This document shows, piece after piece, positions 23,101 through 38,100 of a stretch of 64,000 bases of DNA. The stretch is from Dromaius novaehollandiae (taxonomy: Eukaryota > Chordata > Aves > Casuariiformes > Dromaiidae), in NCBI RefSeq assembly GCF_036370855.1, contig NC_088099.1:23527501-23591500 (forward strand), given 5' to 3'. Position 1 is the first letter of the stretch, and each line of letters opens with the position of its first letter. The translations under genes and the position numbers were made by a program. Under the pieces are notes generated by a model that saw nothing but the letters and a program-made list of their open reading frames with translations, was not told the DNA's origin and made no database searches.

Positions 23101-26100
23101 CCACTATTTTAAAACTGTGATTCATTAAAACTATTTTTAAAAAGTTTTATCTGCAACCTTAAAAGAAAGTAGCACTTAGATCAGTAGGAATGAATATGGA
23201 GGCAAATATCTATTCCCTCAAAAAGGGATGCTGTCAGCCTATCAAACTGATCTTTGGATTTCTTTATAGAAGAGTAGTGGGGTTTTTTTACCTTTCCTGA
23301 AAAGTAACTCATCAAGGTTTGTGAGGAATTTACTATTCTTTCACAAACTGTGATGTAGACATTTAAACAGACAGCACACAATTTTTTTTAAAGGCTAAAT
23401 TTCAAGTTCATATTCTCGTATTTGACATGCTTGACCTAATCATTTATGCTATGTAATTAATTGTCTTAGCAGATTGCTCTTAAAATGACTAGGAAGCTGG
23501 TGGCAGTGACACTTGACATGCTACACTAAGGTCATATTAGCATCTTCTACAGTTTTCTGCCATTTAAATGAATGTTCTGCTTGCTGTTTTTTCTGCTGTT
23601 TAGAGTAAATATGTCTATCTGGAAGAATAAATATATGTAAAAAGTCGATACGAGATATGGTTACATAAAAATATGCATATTTTTGCCAGCCAAATCTATT
23701 AAAAATAAGCAAAGCTTCATTAACAAGTATGAGGACGACACTTATATTCCAAACAGTATGATGGATTTTTTTCGGCATGATTTTGTTAATATTATTAGTA
23801 TGCCATTCACACTGCTAGTGCTTTTGCATTTACTTGTCTGTAAGTCATTCCTTATGAGAAGTACTCTAATCACATTGATTTTTTTTTTGGAGTATATTGG
23901 GCTGTTTTTTCAGCTGTCCAGTGCTGTGCTAATGAAGGAATCTTGAACTTGCTGCTTCTGTTCCAGGTTGCTTCTGAAACACTTCAGTTCTTCCTTTTGC
24001 TGCTTCATGGGGATTTTTTTCTTTTGAACAGCTTCAAAATCAGAAGCAAAACTCTATGAAGGCTGAATATTTCTGATTCTGCAGTCTTGTTGAGCCAGTT
24101 GCTGCATAAGTGCTTAGAAGCCTGGTATGATTCTGTGTTAGGGTCTCAAGTGACAAATCAGTTGAAAGTAGAGAAAGTGAGTACTTGTCTTTGTTTTCAA
24201 CTTACTTTAGACATGCGGGCCAGTTATCTCTATATATTATACTGTGGTGTGGTTTTTTCTTTTTTCCATCATTTAGTGATTTGGAGCCAAACTTTGCTGA
24301 GAAGCAAAATTAAAGACGATTGGGCTTATGCACTTAGCCTGTGTAAGTTGTCTTCTCTGACCCAGCATCTTTTGAATCCATTGGCTAACTTCAAATTGAA
24401 AATGGAATAGAAGTCCTTGATAAACATTCTTCCGATCTGTGGAAATCGGTGGCTGAGTAGCAGGGATCTGTCCTGCAGTGTTGTGGGTTAATTTGGGAGG
24501 ATGCAACTAAGCTGTCTTTGTTTGATCTGTTGGGAGCTGGGCAGTATATAGGTAGCATTCATCTGCTGATTGGGGTTAATAGAGACGTGAATATGGTAGG
24601 GAATTAGGACTGTTGTGCTGAAGAGGGAAGGAGGGAGTTAGAGCCACAGGACATTCTTCTGTAGAAACCAGGTTTGATCAGTTTGGTTAATTGCAAATAC
24701 TGTCATGCTTTCTGTGCAACACTAATATCTGTATGGATCTCTTTTACTAATTTTTTTGCACTCCTACTTAAAAACTTAAGAGTAAAGCAGTCCTACGTGG
24801 GATTTTTGCTACAGATTTAAAAGGAAACCGCCTTGGCTACTTGTTCTCTTTGGCAACCCTATGCGGGGTGGCAAATGAAACTCAAGTGTCGGTGTAGATT
24901 TGTGTGTTTTGCAGGGCCACCCAGTGTTCTTCCTCTTAGGTTGCTGCTGCATGGTGGATGTACCAGACATGGTCGTTGGGGTGGCTGTGCCAGTAGCATG
25001 TTCTGCTATTTCCAACAGCAAATTGTTTCCAAGAATTCTTGGAACGATTAGAATTCCAGTTATTTCTAACAATTTGGAATTACATGAGGCTTTTGAAGTT
25101 TTGCATCCAGGAATTGCTTGTAGAAGTTCTTGACTTCAAACATCCTACTTTGTTCAAACCTCTGCAGCTGAAGCTTGTTATTTCATGCCAGTTCTGGAGG
25201 AGAGATGTTAGGAACTAAAGAAGAATGGGATGTCCAAGGGAGCTCAGAGCAGGGAGAGGAAATTGCAAAGGACTGGTTGTCTTTTCTACTCTGACACTTG
25301 CACTAAGTGATTTCAAGCAGCATGTTTTGGTGCTCTGGGAGGGAGAATATAATAGATGAGGGGGTGTGGGTTTCTTCCCAGCCATGATTAAGGTTGGGTA
25401 TAGCTTCTGTGTATTGGAGTAGATGATTCTTCTTCATTCATGTTGCTTTGATTTTGAGAGCTTAGTTTTTTAAACAATTAGGTGCACTAGAAAACAAAGT
25501 GGTTGCCTCTGACTAGAAAGAAGGTACCTTTATAGGCTAAAACTGAAGTCAGCAGGACAGATTAGGTTTTGCTTTTCGGTGTCGTTATGCCATTACATTT
25601 GTAAGTGAGTGATAATGGAATTAGCAATAAAGAAAATTCCTTTTTAAGGAAACATCTAAGACTGGAGCCTGTATATTATGGCTTATGCCTTACCTAGCTT
25701 TTTTTCCTTACAGAGAAGCTTTTGTGAACTGTTTTGCCACAAAGTGTGAAGTAGTACTGAAGCTTTAGATTTCAGACTATTGTGCTAACTCAAGGTATCC
25801 TTCAGTTACCTATAGTGTGTGAAAATAATTTCACATTCAATATAGTCACTGAAATTAAACAATTAAAAGCTCTGTATTGCGACATGAACCGAAAGTGTGC
25901 TTGAAGAGCTTTCAGATTAACTGCAGTTCAGCCCTGTGCAGCCTGGAGAGGAAAATGTGACTGGAAAACAGGCTGGGATATTAAGGGTTATTTTTTGCAT
26001 TGGCAGCTGTTATAATTTAAAACTGAGTGTTGGTCATCAGTACATACACAGCTGTTATGCTGCTAACTTTGTGTTTTATTTTCACTTATTGTAGGGATAT

Positions 26101-29100
26101 GCTGTAAGTTGTGGTTGATAGCTTGTGAGTAACTAGTGTAATAAAATTATTTGAATTATCTGCCTTTTTATAATAGCCATCACTCTGATGACTTGAAGAA
26201 TCTATTCAGAGATTCTGGCTTTTGCACCAATATATGGTCATAGTTGGGAGTCCCTGAGTATTTCTGCTGTCACCAGAAATATTGTTATTATGTGATTTGT
26301 CCATTAGAGGTCACTGTTTAAATATCTTTAGCTGTTTCTTTCATTGGTAGTAGCAATTCAGTTTGCCTTGTAGGTGGTGGTGAACAGTATCTTAGTTTTG
26401 CTATCCTCCTCAGTCACCTTAACCTTAGATGATGCTGTACTTGCTAGTTTCATCACAGTCTTGTGCTGCCTTTAAATGTGCTCGAAAGTTCTCTGCTATT
26501 CATAACTTTCTCCTGACTGTTTTTATGAATTTGCTCTGACTCCTTGCCCAATGTCATCAAATGACTGAATGATGAGAGATTGGGAACAATTATCTTGCTT
26601 TTGACACCTTCTATTTAATACCTGTTGTCATGTTCTGTCGTCTTCTTTCTTCTGGGTTGCTGTCCTTTGCTTTTTCCTGACCACTCTTTAAACTCTGAGA
26701 TACTCAGGTGTAATTTTTTCCTCATCCCTATTCCTTCCCATTCTGTTAGATGATCCATTTGCTTTTTGCTGCTAGCTGCCATTTCCATACCTGAATTCTG
26801 TTCCTGAACTAACTCTGTGAGCCTATCAGAATGGCTTTGTCTGATTAGTCATGTTCCTTCTTTGGCAGCCACATAGTTGTTCTTTATCATCCTTGTGCAT
26901 TTTGCCTACTTTCAGCAGAGCAGTTATCCCACAGTTCAAAACTTCTTCTTTCTCCTTTTTTGGTGTTCAGAGTGCTCACTGCTGCTTTGTCCTACTATTT
27001 CCATCCCAATTTTCTTATTCTCTGTCTGACTAGCACAGAAGCTTGTCCCTTCATGGCTGTTGATCCCCTTGACTGTCTTCTGCTCTCATTAACTTACTGC
27101 TAAATTCCCTAATGTCATTTTTGTGTTAGGCTGCTTGATAAGTCACTTGTTACCTGGACTTCAGGATAGAGAATAGCCACCTTTCTGGTTGTAGCATATA
27201 TCTAAATGTATTAAAGGTAGTCTAAGGACAGCTATAAACACTGCAGTCTATCTGTCCTGAATTCCTTCCCAGTCTAGATTCGTTGTTTTCTCCAAACTGC
27301 TGAAATGTGTTGTAGTGTCTCCCACTTTCATTGTCTGAGACTATTTTGCCTGGTATCAAGTTGTTTAGGTAGCAAACTTGCTTAATTATGGGAGGAACTA
27401 GATGCTCATGTGCTGCTTATCCATTGGGTTTTGCTTGTGTGTTCTCTCTACTTCGGTTCCCTTTGGTTCCTTCTGGTAAACTATTCCATGCTGTTGCACT
27501 GACGTGGTGTACCCACAAATTGGTGAAAGTAAGCTGTTTGTGTAGTGAAACTAAGGTCAAGTCCAAAGGACAGGACTTCTGTCTGACGCTGTGGCCTCTC
27601 AACCATCTTTGGGAGTGGCAGTTGATTTAAGAGAACTGTAAATCTATCATTATTGTTTGATATTTTGATTTGGGTGTATAATTCCTATTTCTGGTGTAGA
27701 GATCTCTGAAGGGTAATGCCCCTTTGTGCATTGCATTCATAAAGATGTGTGAAGCAGGGAAAAGGAGAGCCTGATGCATATGCCTAACTAAATTTGTCAC
27801 AGCTGACTTCTGCTCAAATGTCCAGATGAAGTTCCATGTTAGTTTTCTTTTCTCCCTAAAAAAGAAAAAAATACTTTTTCATTCTGAGAACATACAGATG
27901 GTAGAGCATTTTAGCTTTATATAATATAATTTTAGTTTTAAGGTGCTTTGGGAGAATGAAGCAGAGGATTTGTGAAGGAGCATTGCACTGTAATGGTATG
28001 CATGATGAAATTACTCCAGTCTAAGTATAAATAAACGGTGTAGGTGCATTGCACTGTAATGGTATGCATGATGAAATTACTCCAGTCTAAGTATAAATAA
28101 GCAGTGTAGGTGCTATATGGAAACAAAGTCAATTTTGCCTTATAAGCAAGCATGCATACTAAATATAGCACTAGATACAAGCAAATCATTTTTTTCTTGT
28201 CTTTCACATAGTGGTACTTCAGAAGTTGTTGTGGGTTTTTCTTTTATTAAAAGGCACCTGCAAACATGTTAACTCTTTTTTGCAAGTCTAAATGTTTTCT
28301 GGTATGTTTTAGTACAGAATTCTTGTTGTCTTTTACCTCGTAGTGATTTTAAATAGTTGCAATGTCTTGTGAAAGCCCCGATCTCCCTGTCTCTATACAG
28401 GTCATCATGTAAAATTGTTGGAAATTCCTCGTTGTCAAATACAGGCTATTTTGAATTTGCCATCTTCAAAGCTAGCGAATTTTATATAAGTCAACTCACT
28501 TCATTAATTAACTTAATCCTTATCACCTTAAAGAATTTACTGTCTAACAAGCTGGGAGTGGGATTGTTTTTGTTGCTAACATTGGAGAGAGGGGAGAAGA
28601 CACATTTGGTTTGGACTGAGGAGAAATTGGATCTAGTTTTGTATACTTGTTTTTCTTTTTTTCCTCTGTTTTGTGTGTGGTGTTCTGGTTACTCTAGTAA
28701 CCAGGTGTGTTGGTTTGGAGAGGATAATGTTACAGCATTTCCCTTCAGATCACTGATCCATCTGGCCTCTTGCACTGTACAATAGGTGCCCTCTGTCAAA
28801 AATGCTGTAAACAGAATAATTCTTAGGGTGAAATAGTTGTCTGATCTTTATCTGAAGATGGGCGGTTTGCTGTAACGTGTGTGTTCTTGTCTATGAGCAA
28901 TACCTGTCTGTACCTGGAAGCTGAAAAAGTATGATTAGCTGAAGTCTGGGACCAGTTAATGTGCAGTCACAAGGGCAACTGTATACCATAGAGATTCGAA
29001 GAAGCTGTCTTAAGTACTGTTTTGTGAGTGTAGGGAGCCCAGAACAGGAAGGAGCTGAGTTCAGTTCCAGCCCTGAGAGCTGGAATAAGAACAGCATATG

Positions 29101-32100
29101 TACATACATAGGCTGATGTCGCTTTTGAGTAGCGAGCTTTACTGCTGCCTCTTCCCTTTGCGTGTTGAGATGCCTGGTCTCCTGGACAAACGTGTCAGCG
29201 TGGCAGTCTGCGCGATGCTGGACGGCAGGAAAAATCAGCTGACCGAAGTAGCGGTGCAAAACAGGAGTCAGTCAACTCCTGCAGGAGTCAGACTCTTTAC
29301 AAGCATTTCAGCAATATAAACAGTATAAAACTGCACAATAAAGCAAGCTAAAAATTATGGACTAATTAGATACTCTCACAGTGAAAGTTGAGTTTTATAA
29401 GCAAGCTACTTTTAGGCAGATAACTATTTATTCCTGAGCAAGAAGCTGAAGTGACCTTGACCTGTGGGGTCTGGCCTTTATCTGTTTGAGGCTTGCTGTC
29501 TGGCCTGGAGTAAAGAGGATCCTGACAGAGGGGAAGGTGAGGATGCTGAACTTCAACTAGCTTGATGTAATTAAAGCCTGATGTTGTACAGTTGTGTGAA
29601 ACTCTGAAAAGAACATGCTTGAACAACTATCCATTTGAAAGACACAGTGATACTTAGTGAGACCATTTGTAATTGTATTTGGTGGAAGCTTAATAAATCT
29701 CAGTTTAACATGACTACTTAAAGTTCTTTAGTCCTGCAGATACTATTTTTGTCAACTTCATTCTGTACCATCAGCTGCCGTTCCCTGCTGTTGAAATATC
29801 AGTGCATATAGATGATCTGACCTGTAACAGGGAAATCTAGCCAGTATTCTTCAACTTTTTTGCATGGTGTATCGCACAATTTTTCTTCTAGCGTGAAAAG
29901 AAATAGTAAATCATCTTGACTGAACTGTGCGCTCTTCACAAAACATTTACTTGAAGCTGAAAATGCTGTGGTCCACTAACAGTACTTACATGTCAGATTC
30001 ATTTGAAAAGCTTGGCTAATATTCTGGTTTCTTCAGGATTATATGTAAAAATGAGGGGACAAGTTTAGATCTGTATCTTCATACCTACCCACCTTCAGAT
30101 GCTACTATCCCTTGCTGCTATGAAATCAGGTAGCAAAAATCAGATTTTTATAAGCTATTTGGTGTGGTAGAAGTTCCTTACTGTTAGGGCTGAAAATACA
30201 CCATCTAACGTCTGTCCCTGGTTCTTAGCTTTTCTCTCCAAACTCTTACGTGCATCTTAAGCATTCTTCTCAGAGACGAGTGCATATTTTGTTCTTTCCC
30301 TTGCTCTTCACTAGATGCCACTTCATTCCTAATCTGTTATTTGCTTTCCCTGTGCTCACAGTGTATCTCCTTAGACTCTGGCTTCTGAGTTAAAACTTTA
30401 TTGATTAAATTGCTTTGTTAACACAGTAGCAGATCAGTGAGCTATAATATAATCTGGAAAAACATGTTCATAAGAGCGTATTGGTAACTGCAGTGCTTCT
30501 GTGGATAATTGTAAAAAATAACTGCTGATTTCTGGAAAGAGCTGAAGATTGAGGAGACAAGTTTGTTTTTAATGTTTTCAATGTGAAGGAGGTTAGTATC
30601 CATTTTTGGAAGAGTGGGGAGGGAGGGCAAAAGGAGAAATTTGAACTACATAGTATGTAATTTAAGTACTGTATGCTTCACTTGGGAAAAGGATTCTTTT
30701 AACTGCCAAGTACGATATCAGCACGCTTATGAATATTTAAAACAAAAACTGTGTATTCTCCTTCTGCTAATTTCTCTTTCATTTTGCTGAAGTTGATTGC
30801 TTCTCTCTCAGTAGGAGAATCCTTGTCAAATAAATCTAAACATGACTTCAGCTCTATGAATACAGTTATACTGGGTGTACAGAATGCATTATATATATAG
30901 TATTTTAAATTTTTCCTCCCCCATGAAATGTGAGTGACACTTCATGTCTCTGTGACCTTTACTGTAAGGGATCCTTACATGTGAAAAGTTCCTGCTGAAG
31001 GTAACTGGATTAACAGCTTGCAGAATTGGGCGTATTATAGTGTAACTGACAGGTTTTACTTTAGGTTTAAAAAGTACATTCATACTCTTGGAGAGAGGAA
31101 AAAAAAAAACTAAACTAAATTTGGATTTACATTGCGCTACCAGGACTAATAGTAGCTTCATAAGTTCTGTATTAAGTTCTCTTTACTGTGTATTACTCTT
31201 GACCATCTTATAAATGGAACAGCTTAATGAGAAGCTGGCATAGTCATATAAATCTCTTTTCTGACAAGTAGTACTATTTTAATAGCTTTTCTGGATAAAT
31301 ATTCCCCTAGAACCTTTAAAGATTTGGAATACTACTGAACATCATGTTCTTAGGTACTGCATAATTAGTTCATCAGCTAAAGAAACATTCCAAAAAATCA
31401 TGGACTCTGCAGCTTATAATATTTCTAAAAATGTGAATGCTAAGGAAAAATTAAACTTATTTTACATAATTAAAATTTTTAATTCACTTGACGTCTGATT
31501 CAAAAATCCACTGAATTTGATGGGAGGTTTTCTGAAGCCATTGAATTATATTTACTGAGAAGGAAATAAGCTTACTTGTACATGGTTTTATGAATAGGCA
31601 AATGTTAGGGATACTGTCTTCCAGGCTGCAGTATGATAATGTTTATTTTGAAAAATCCAAGTTAAGCATTCCAATTCATTTATATTTTATCTCAGTTTAC
31701 ATGCCATTTTTCTTTCTCATGGAGACTTGTATTTTTACTAAATTATTTTGGTTGTCCACTTGGGTGGCTATTCACCCCTTTGTCACTTCTTCAGTCTAGG
31801 ATTCCTAGTCTAAAATTTTATGTAATTGTGTTTTAGCAAATACAGGAATTTGAGATGGGTATTGTAAATCAGTTACTACTAAATACAAAGACTGGTAAGA
31901 TTCTACCTTTTAGACAAAAAGCAAATAAAGAGTTAATCCTGCAAACACTTGTGTATTTAGTTTTAAAGTTGTGAGGATTCTTCTTGTTTTCCAGTATTTC
32001 ACAGAAGCTTTAAGTGGAAAAAATCCTGGAGTTTGCACAGGCTTTCGAAATTCTCTATTTCTGCAAACGTTTTCAGTTGTACGAAAGGCTCTGCCACTGC

Positions 32101-35100
32101 AATAGGAATTGTATGGAAACCTCTGTCAATAACAGCATTGGTAGAGTGGAATTGAAAAGAAAAAAAAATCCCAGATACTGATATACCTCCTTTTGTCCTC
32201 TCATTTTTTCTGGGATCTTCCTCCTTTCACAGATGCTGGATGTACAAAAGAAGCTGGTGTAAATGTCAGCCAGTGCTAAAATACTATTATGAGAACTCTG
32301 ACTCCCTACTTTATCGGAAGGGGTTAACTCTGAACCACTTGCAATTCCGTACCTGCTTTAAATGGTGTTAGTGTGGTGCTCTGCGTGATAGCTGCCTCAG
32401 ATAAAAGGTCTGTCTAACCCAATATCTCTTCCCCAACAGAGGGCAACATCAGACTTCTAGGAGAGAGTAAGCAAGATAGATGTCTAATGATAGCTTCCAG
32501 TTCTGAATGTGGAGAGAGAACTAAGGTTCAGGTCCAAGATACTCAGGTGTGGAGCTATACAGGCTTTGAGTAGTAGCATTTAATCCTTCCTGTATGTTTC
32601 AGAAATCGTATCAGAACTTTTCAACATCTGTTTCTTATGTGGGAATAATATTTGGAAACCTGCCTTGAAAGAAAGGCTGCTCTGATTAGAGTATCATATT
32701 TTAGTTCCTAAAGAATCACCGCTAACTTCAGAGGGGAAAAAAGCCTATTTGTTTTTAAACCCTTTGAAGCATAACAAATTGCAAATTCTCATTTTGGCTC
32801 TGCAGAAACTCCTCTTATTCCTTGATGTGCAGCTTGTAGATTCTTTCTTTCTTTCTTTCTTTCTTTCTTAACCAAGCTATTGAACTCAAGGTGAAGTCTG
32901 TGGCTGTCACAGTGAATCACTGGATGCAATCTCCAGTATTAAACAGGAGGAAGGAAGCTGTTCTTGGCTTTGTGAAGTGTGGTTTGATATGAATGGGGCT
33001 TCATGATATGACTGAAGCCTCGCAGGAGAATGCAAAGGCATTGGACTGCCAAATTTTACTAGCATTTGCTGAGGAGGAGTTTAGTTGTTAATGACACTGG
33101 GCAGCAGATGGTCTTAGAAGAGTTGTTAAGACACTGTGGATCCTACTGTAAATATGTGGGTTGAATGGAACCAAGATGCTGACAGTTCATTCTCACAGCT
33201 CATGATAAGAGGGTGACTCGAGTGGAATTCAGTATTGCCAGAACATGAATTTCTTAGGATTTGGCAGAATCTGCTATATATCTGGGAAGAATTTAGCGAC
33301 GTAACAGTAGGATGCTAATGGTGACACACTTGAAGTCACGTAAAGTTCAGAATGAAGAACTCTGTTATATACCTATCAGCTTTTCTTGACTATTATATCA
33401 GATCTTGCAGATCTTCAGACCTGAAAATACTGAACCTGTGCAGTTTAGCTAAAAGACCAGTGTAGGAATTGATTCAAAGGTAAGAAGACTAAAACTCAAA
33501 AGCGCATACCTTTATGTTGCAGATGAATCTAATTCGTTGAACTGGAAAATAAACTGTTACGGGAAGAAATGCTCCCTTTCCTACTGCAGGTCTGGTCTCA
33601 AGCTACTCTTCCATGTTTTCCTACCCCACCAAATATCTTCAGCCCCTCCATCTGAACCAGAAGGTACCATAGCGGAGTGGGATTTTCTGTTTTGTTTTAA
33701 TAGACAGACACAAAGTATGTCTTCCACATTCTTTGGTAAATTATTAGTCTTTTCCTCCTCTCAATCTGTTTACCCATGCAGCTTTTGGTATGGCTAGGAG
33801 AAAATAATGGTAGAAAGAATAGTATACTGGTATCTTAAGTGTGATTCACAATATGAAATCCAGTATGCAGGAATTACACAGATATATCAGAAACTTAACA
33901 GACAGTGTGCAAGGCCACAGCTGCTATCATTCACGAGGGACACCTGCTCACACCCCTGCCCTGACAAAAGAAAACCAAATGAAAAGCCTCTGATAAACTA
34001 GCCAGTGAAGTCTTCTCCCATATCTGCAAGTGGGATGACCAAGCAGAATTTGAGACTCTAACTGCAGTAACCCGTTTAAACTGTGGATCATTTTCATGCA
34101 GTAGTCTTTAGTACTTCATGAACAAATCTCTGGAAGCCGCTTTTTTCCTACCTTAAACTCCAGTTGTTACCTTTTCCCAGATAGTTTCTTTCTTTCTTTT
34201 CCCCCCCAGACAGAGACACAGCTTTAAAAACAGTTCATCTTTGTCCTTGAAATAATTCTTCCTCTCTTCACCACCTTCTAACTTAAGGCATATGTGACAT
34301 AGTACAAACTTAGGAATTCATTTATTCTCAGGGGAAAACAATCTGTTAGATCATTTGGACAGGTGTTTGAAAGGACACTAAATGAGTGTCAGTAGTGCAA
34401 GTCAGCTCAGTAACTCAGTCCAACTTTTTATCACTTATTCTTTGGACTCTATCAGGGCACTTGGAGGATATTTGCTGCCCCACCCCCCCCTTGTGGTTTG
34501 TTCACAGATGCAGAACAGTTTTGCATATGCAAAACAGTGATCTCCATAATGCAAAGACCTTTAGGTAACTAAATCCACCATGAATGGGACTGGTTGAATG
34601 GAAGATGCCCATTAACCAGCACTGATCAACTGGTTAAGTGCATGTTGTTGGCTTTCATTGCATTGGGATAGCACTAAGGAATTGTCTCCATAGTCTCACA
34701 GTTTCTGCAGTCTTGCCTCACACGAAGATCAGAGAAATTTCATAGGCTTTCTGTCTTTGTAATGGTAGTATTGTCCTTGGTGTAAGATGTACTTTTTTTT
34801 TTTAGTTGGCTTTGAGAACTTTCAGTGTCTTAGATAATAGCTTCTTAATTTCTTGATCATCTTGTTGCAATGCTGTTCAGACTAAATAGTTGAAATACAG
34901 AGCTGCCAGACAGCCCAGATGACTGTAGGTTTGGTAAGTTTGGCCTCCTGAATGTGAGGCTGTTTACATGTTCCTGCAATCTAGCTCTGCATCACAGTTA
35001 GCATAACTTGTGGCATTAAGTTGAACTGATTTTTCTAGGAGAGTGAAATCTCTCATCCTGTTAAAAGGGCAATACCTTCAGACCAGGATTTAATTGCATC

Positions 35101-38100
35101 AGCAGTGCAAGTTCTCAAGAATTGCATTTGGCTCTGAATTGTTTAGGTTTTGTGAGTAAACTAAAGTCTTTATTTGCTAGTACTCTGGATTTTTATTCTT
35201 AAATAAACACAGTATCACTGTGAGAAGAGCAGAAATATGGATTGCCAGTTCATTTCATCTCATCAGAGTCAGATTATAAAGTCTAATTTCTGAAAGGAAA
35301 ACACTTTAATAGTGGTAATTACTGTTCTGGTGAAATATTGGGGCTGGAAACAGCTGACTTATGTCAATTAAAATCCTCAGTTAACTTCAGTTAGGGAATA
35401 ATTTGAAACAGCAGACGTAGTACATTACCCTTTACTTTCTGAAGGCACGTAATTCTTGCCATCACTGAGTGATAGACAGGCGTGGACCAGTTAGAACCTA
35501 CCACAAAGTAAGGGCTTTTAAATATTCAGATTTGCCTTTAAAAAAGTGTGCTAAAGATCTCCTGCAGTGAATGTAACCCTCAATAGTGAATAACATTTAT
35601 GCAGCCTAATTAGAATGTTTGTTAGGGATCCCATTATTGTGAACAACGTAATTATGCTTATAATCTAGTAAATGTGACATACTATAATGTTCTGCTTTGT
35701 AAACACTATTGACTCCTTTCTAAGATGGAGGTTGCCTCATGCCAACAAATAAAAGAAAATGATGGCCTCATAAAAACTTGCAGTTATTTAGATGTGCACT
35801 CTCTGGGTTTCTGATGCAGTCAGAGTTAACACTGAATGAAGGTGAATACTGAACACAGGTGCAAGCTTCAGTGCAAGCAATTTGTCAGCCTTCTCTTATG
35901 TATACTTGATCTGTGTGCTTAAATTCCCCTTTAAGGCAAAAAAAGATGCAAATTGAAATAGCTTTTTAACCTCTTATCTGCACAGGCATATTCATGTTGT
36001 GCTTCTGCGTTACTTTTTCGTATTTCTAGATAATAACCAGACATTGATCTGTTACTAATGTACTGTAATTATTGATGTGTACTGATCAATTCTTCACTCA
36101 TGGGAGGTAATCAAAAACTGGCTTGACTGAACAGTTCATCATTAAGGGTTGAACTTAAATTGTAACTTGTGTTGAATCTTAAATGGACAAGAACTCAGAT
36201 TGTTTAAGCAGTGAGCAGAATGGGCTATTGCTTGGGGTGAATTTTTGTTTCAGCTTTGCTGTCAAAGATCCTCTTGGTCTAACTACTCAAGTCATCCATT
36301 TTTTGACTCAAATAATAGAATGATCCAAGTATCTTAGGCTCTGCTCTTTTGAGCATCATATCTGTATGATACAAACACAGAAATACCTCCTCCTTTTTTT
36401 AGTCTACGAAAACACTTGTGCTTGTCTATCTCTGCAATGGCTTTTTTATTAGTCAAAATATCTTACAACACTAGCAGTTGTTTTCTGAAGAGTACAAAGT
36501 GATTGCTGTCAGCAATGAAAACAGATTCCAGATATGGGGCTCTTTGAATATAAACTACTTTTATTCCAATAGCTCTTAGATGCTGTGTTCTGGGACCCTG
36601 TTTCTACTGTCAAATGGAACAAAAGACAGGTGCTACTAGAGCATCTACAGTCTAAATTGCTTGCTATAATTACAGTCTTTCACTGTGAAAACTTTTTCAC
36701 AGCCGTACCAGCAAACATCGCAGACCTGAGAAACATAGAAGTGCTCAACTTCTTCAACAACCAGATTGAGGAGCTGCCTACGCAGATTAGCAGCCTTCAG
36801 AAGCTCAAACACCTGAATCTTGGGTGCGTATCTTAATGCAAAAATTTGCTGTAATAGAAATTCTGTCAACCAGTTGCTACAAGTGAATCTAAAACTTGTT
36901 TTTTCTTTGCCCTTAAATTCTCTTTGGAAGTGTTTATTGTAACTGCAGTTATGGCTTCAGAGTTTCTACCTAGTGTCCTGTATAATCAGATAAATAAGTA
37001 ATGAAGCGCTTGTTGCTTTGTTATACTAATAACCATTTAGGAGCAGCAGCAACTCCCGTTCATCTAACACTGAAGTCAAATTTAACAAGTGTTGAATTTT
37101 ATTTTCCTAATGACTCTCTTATGCAATGACCACAGAATTAAGAGCCAGGCCCTATTTCCTGTTCTGTGTTGTAGAAAATTCAGCATTTGTTTTAGCTTTT
37201 TTATGTTAATTTGGGACTTCAATTCCAAAGATTAAAGATTAAGAGATGAAAGAAACTTCAGTTTCTATTGAATCTGTAAAAGAAGGAGCAAATCTTTAAA
37301 TATGGTGTTGATATTAATTCCAAGAGGTAATACTAATGGAATATGAGTTGGAAACACTCCTGTTAACAGTGCTCAGGCATCTTATTGCAGTAGAGTTGGT
37401 CATACTTTACTATAACTACAATTATTGCAAAAGGCTTTAGAGAAAAAAAATTAAAAGGAAAAAAACCAAGGAAAAAATAAAAAATAAACCTAAAGCATAG
37501 AACATTTTCAGAACTAATTGGACATATTAAAATGCAGCTGCCTAGGAAAGCATTGGTAGAGGGAAGCTTTGGCTTCATAGTCTTCTCATAGACATAAAAA
37601 AAAAACCCCAGCAACATATTTAAATAAGTAAAACTTCCAAACACCTCAATGAGACAGAGGATTTTGAATTTTTTAAAATCCCAAATGACTTTTACTAGGC
37701 CCTGTGTTTCCTGCTTTAAATAACTTTGTAAAGTGCTGATGATTGAATTGCATCCTGAACTGCTGAAATGCAAATAAATTTTTTTCATGATGGTCTCTCT
37801 TCTGCAAATGTCTCTGGTCTTTATTTGCTCTCTTTAGGTCTCTAGCACATCCTGATATTCATTTGAACTTGTAGTTGATCATGAATTAACGTTTGCTTGG
37901 AAAAGCAGCACTTCTTACATCTTGGGGGTTAAATCCACAATTTTGTAATGGCATATGAAAAAGTGCTGTGTATGGAGGAGGGAATTGGACTCTTTCCATG
38001 AATAAAACCAGCGATAAGTGGTTGTGCAGTTCACATACTCGTCTTTGCTACATTTTTTTTCCATTACTGTAGTATGGAAGTCCACTTGGGGTGACGTCCA

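Larger units (their letters stand above)
21825..36702 (+). other. RSU1: RSU1 intron 3 (14,878 nt, phase 1)
   Basis: This is the longest complete intron in the window, bounded by GTAAGT and TTTTTCACAG. It holds a 22-bp duplication at 22051, a pyrimidine-rich zone at about 26400-27130, a possible LINE relic near 27420, a 66-bp tandem duplication at 27980, a CpG-rich islet at 29115, an ancient repeat at 32400 and a TTTC microsatellite at 32841. A 142-codon open frame at 28357-28785 has no recognisable domain or splice framing and is judged a chance frame. Confidence 0.75.

Noticed and set aside
28357..28785. 142-codon open frame in intron 3
   Set aside because: Hydrophobic, AT-driven composition, no domain, no splice framing. 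In this much AT-rich sequence roughly one frame of this size is expected by chance.
36301..36370. Possible minus-strand CR1 tail (TAGAATGATCC)
   Set aside because: No adjacent GGAAGGGACC-type block, so the CR1 order is not met.
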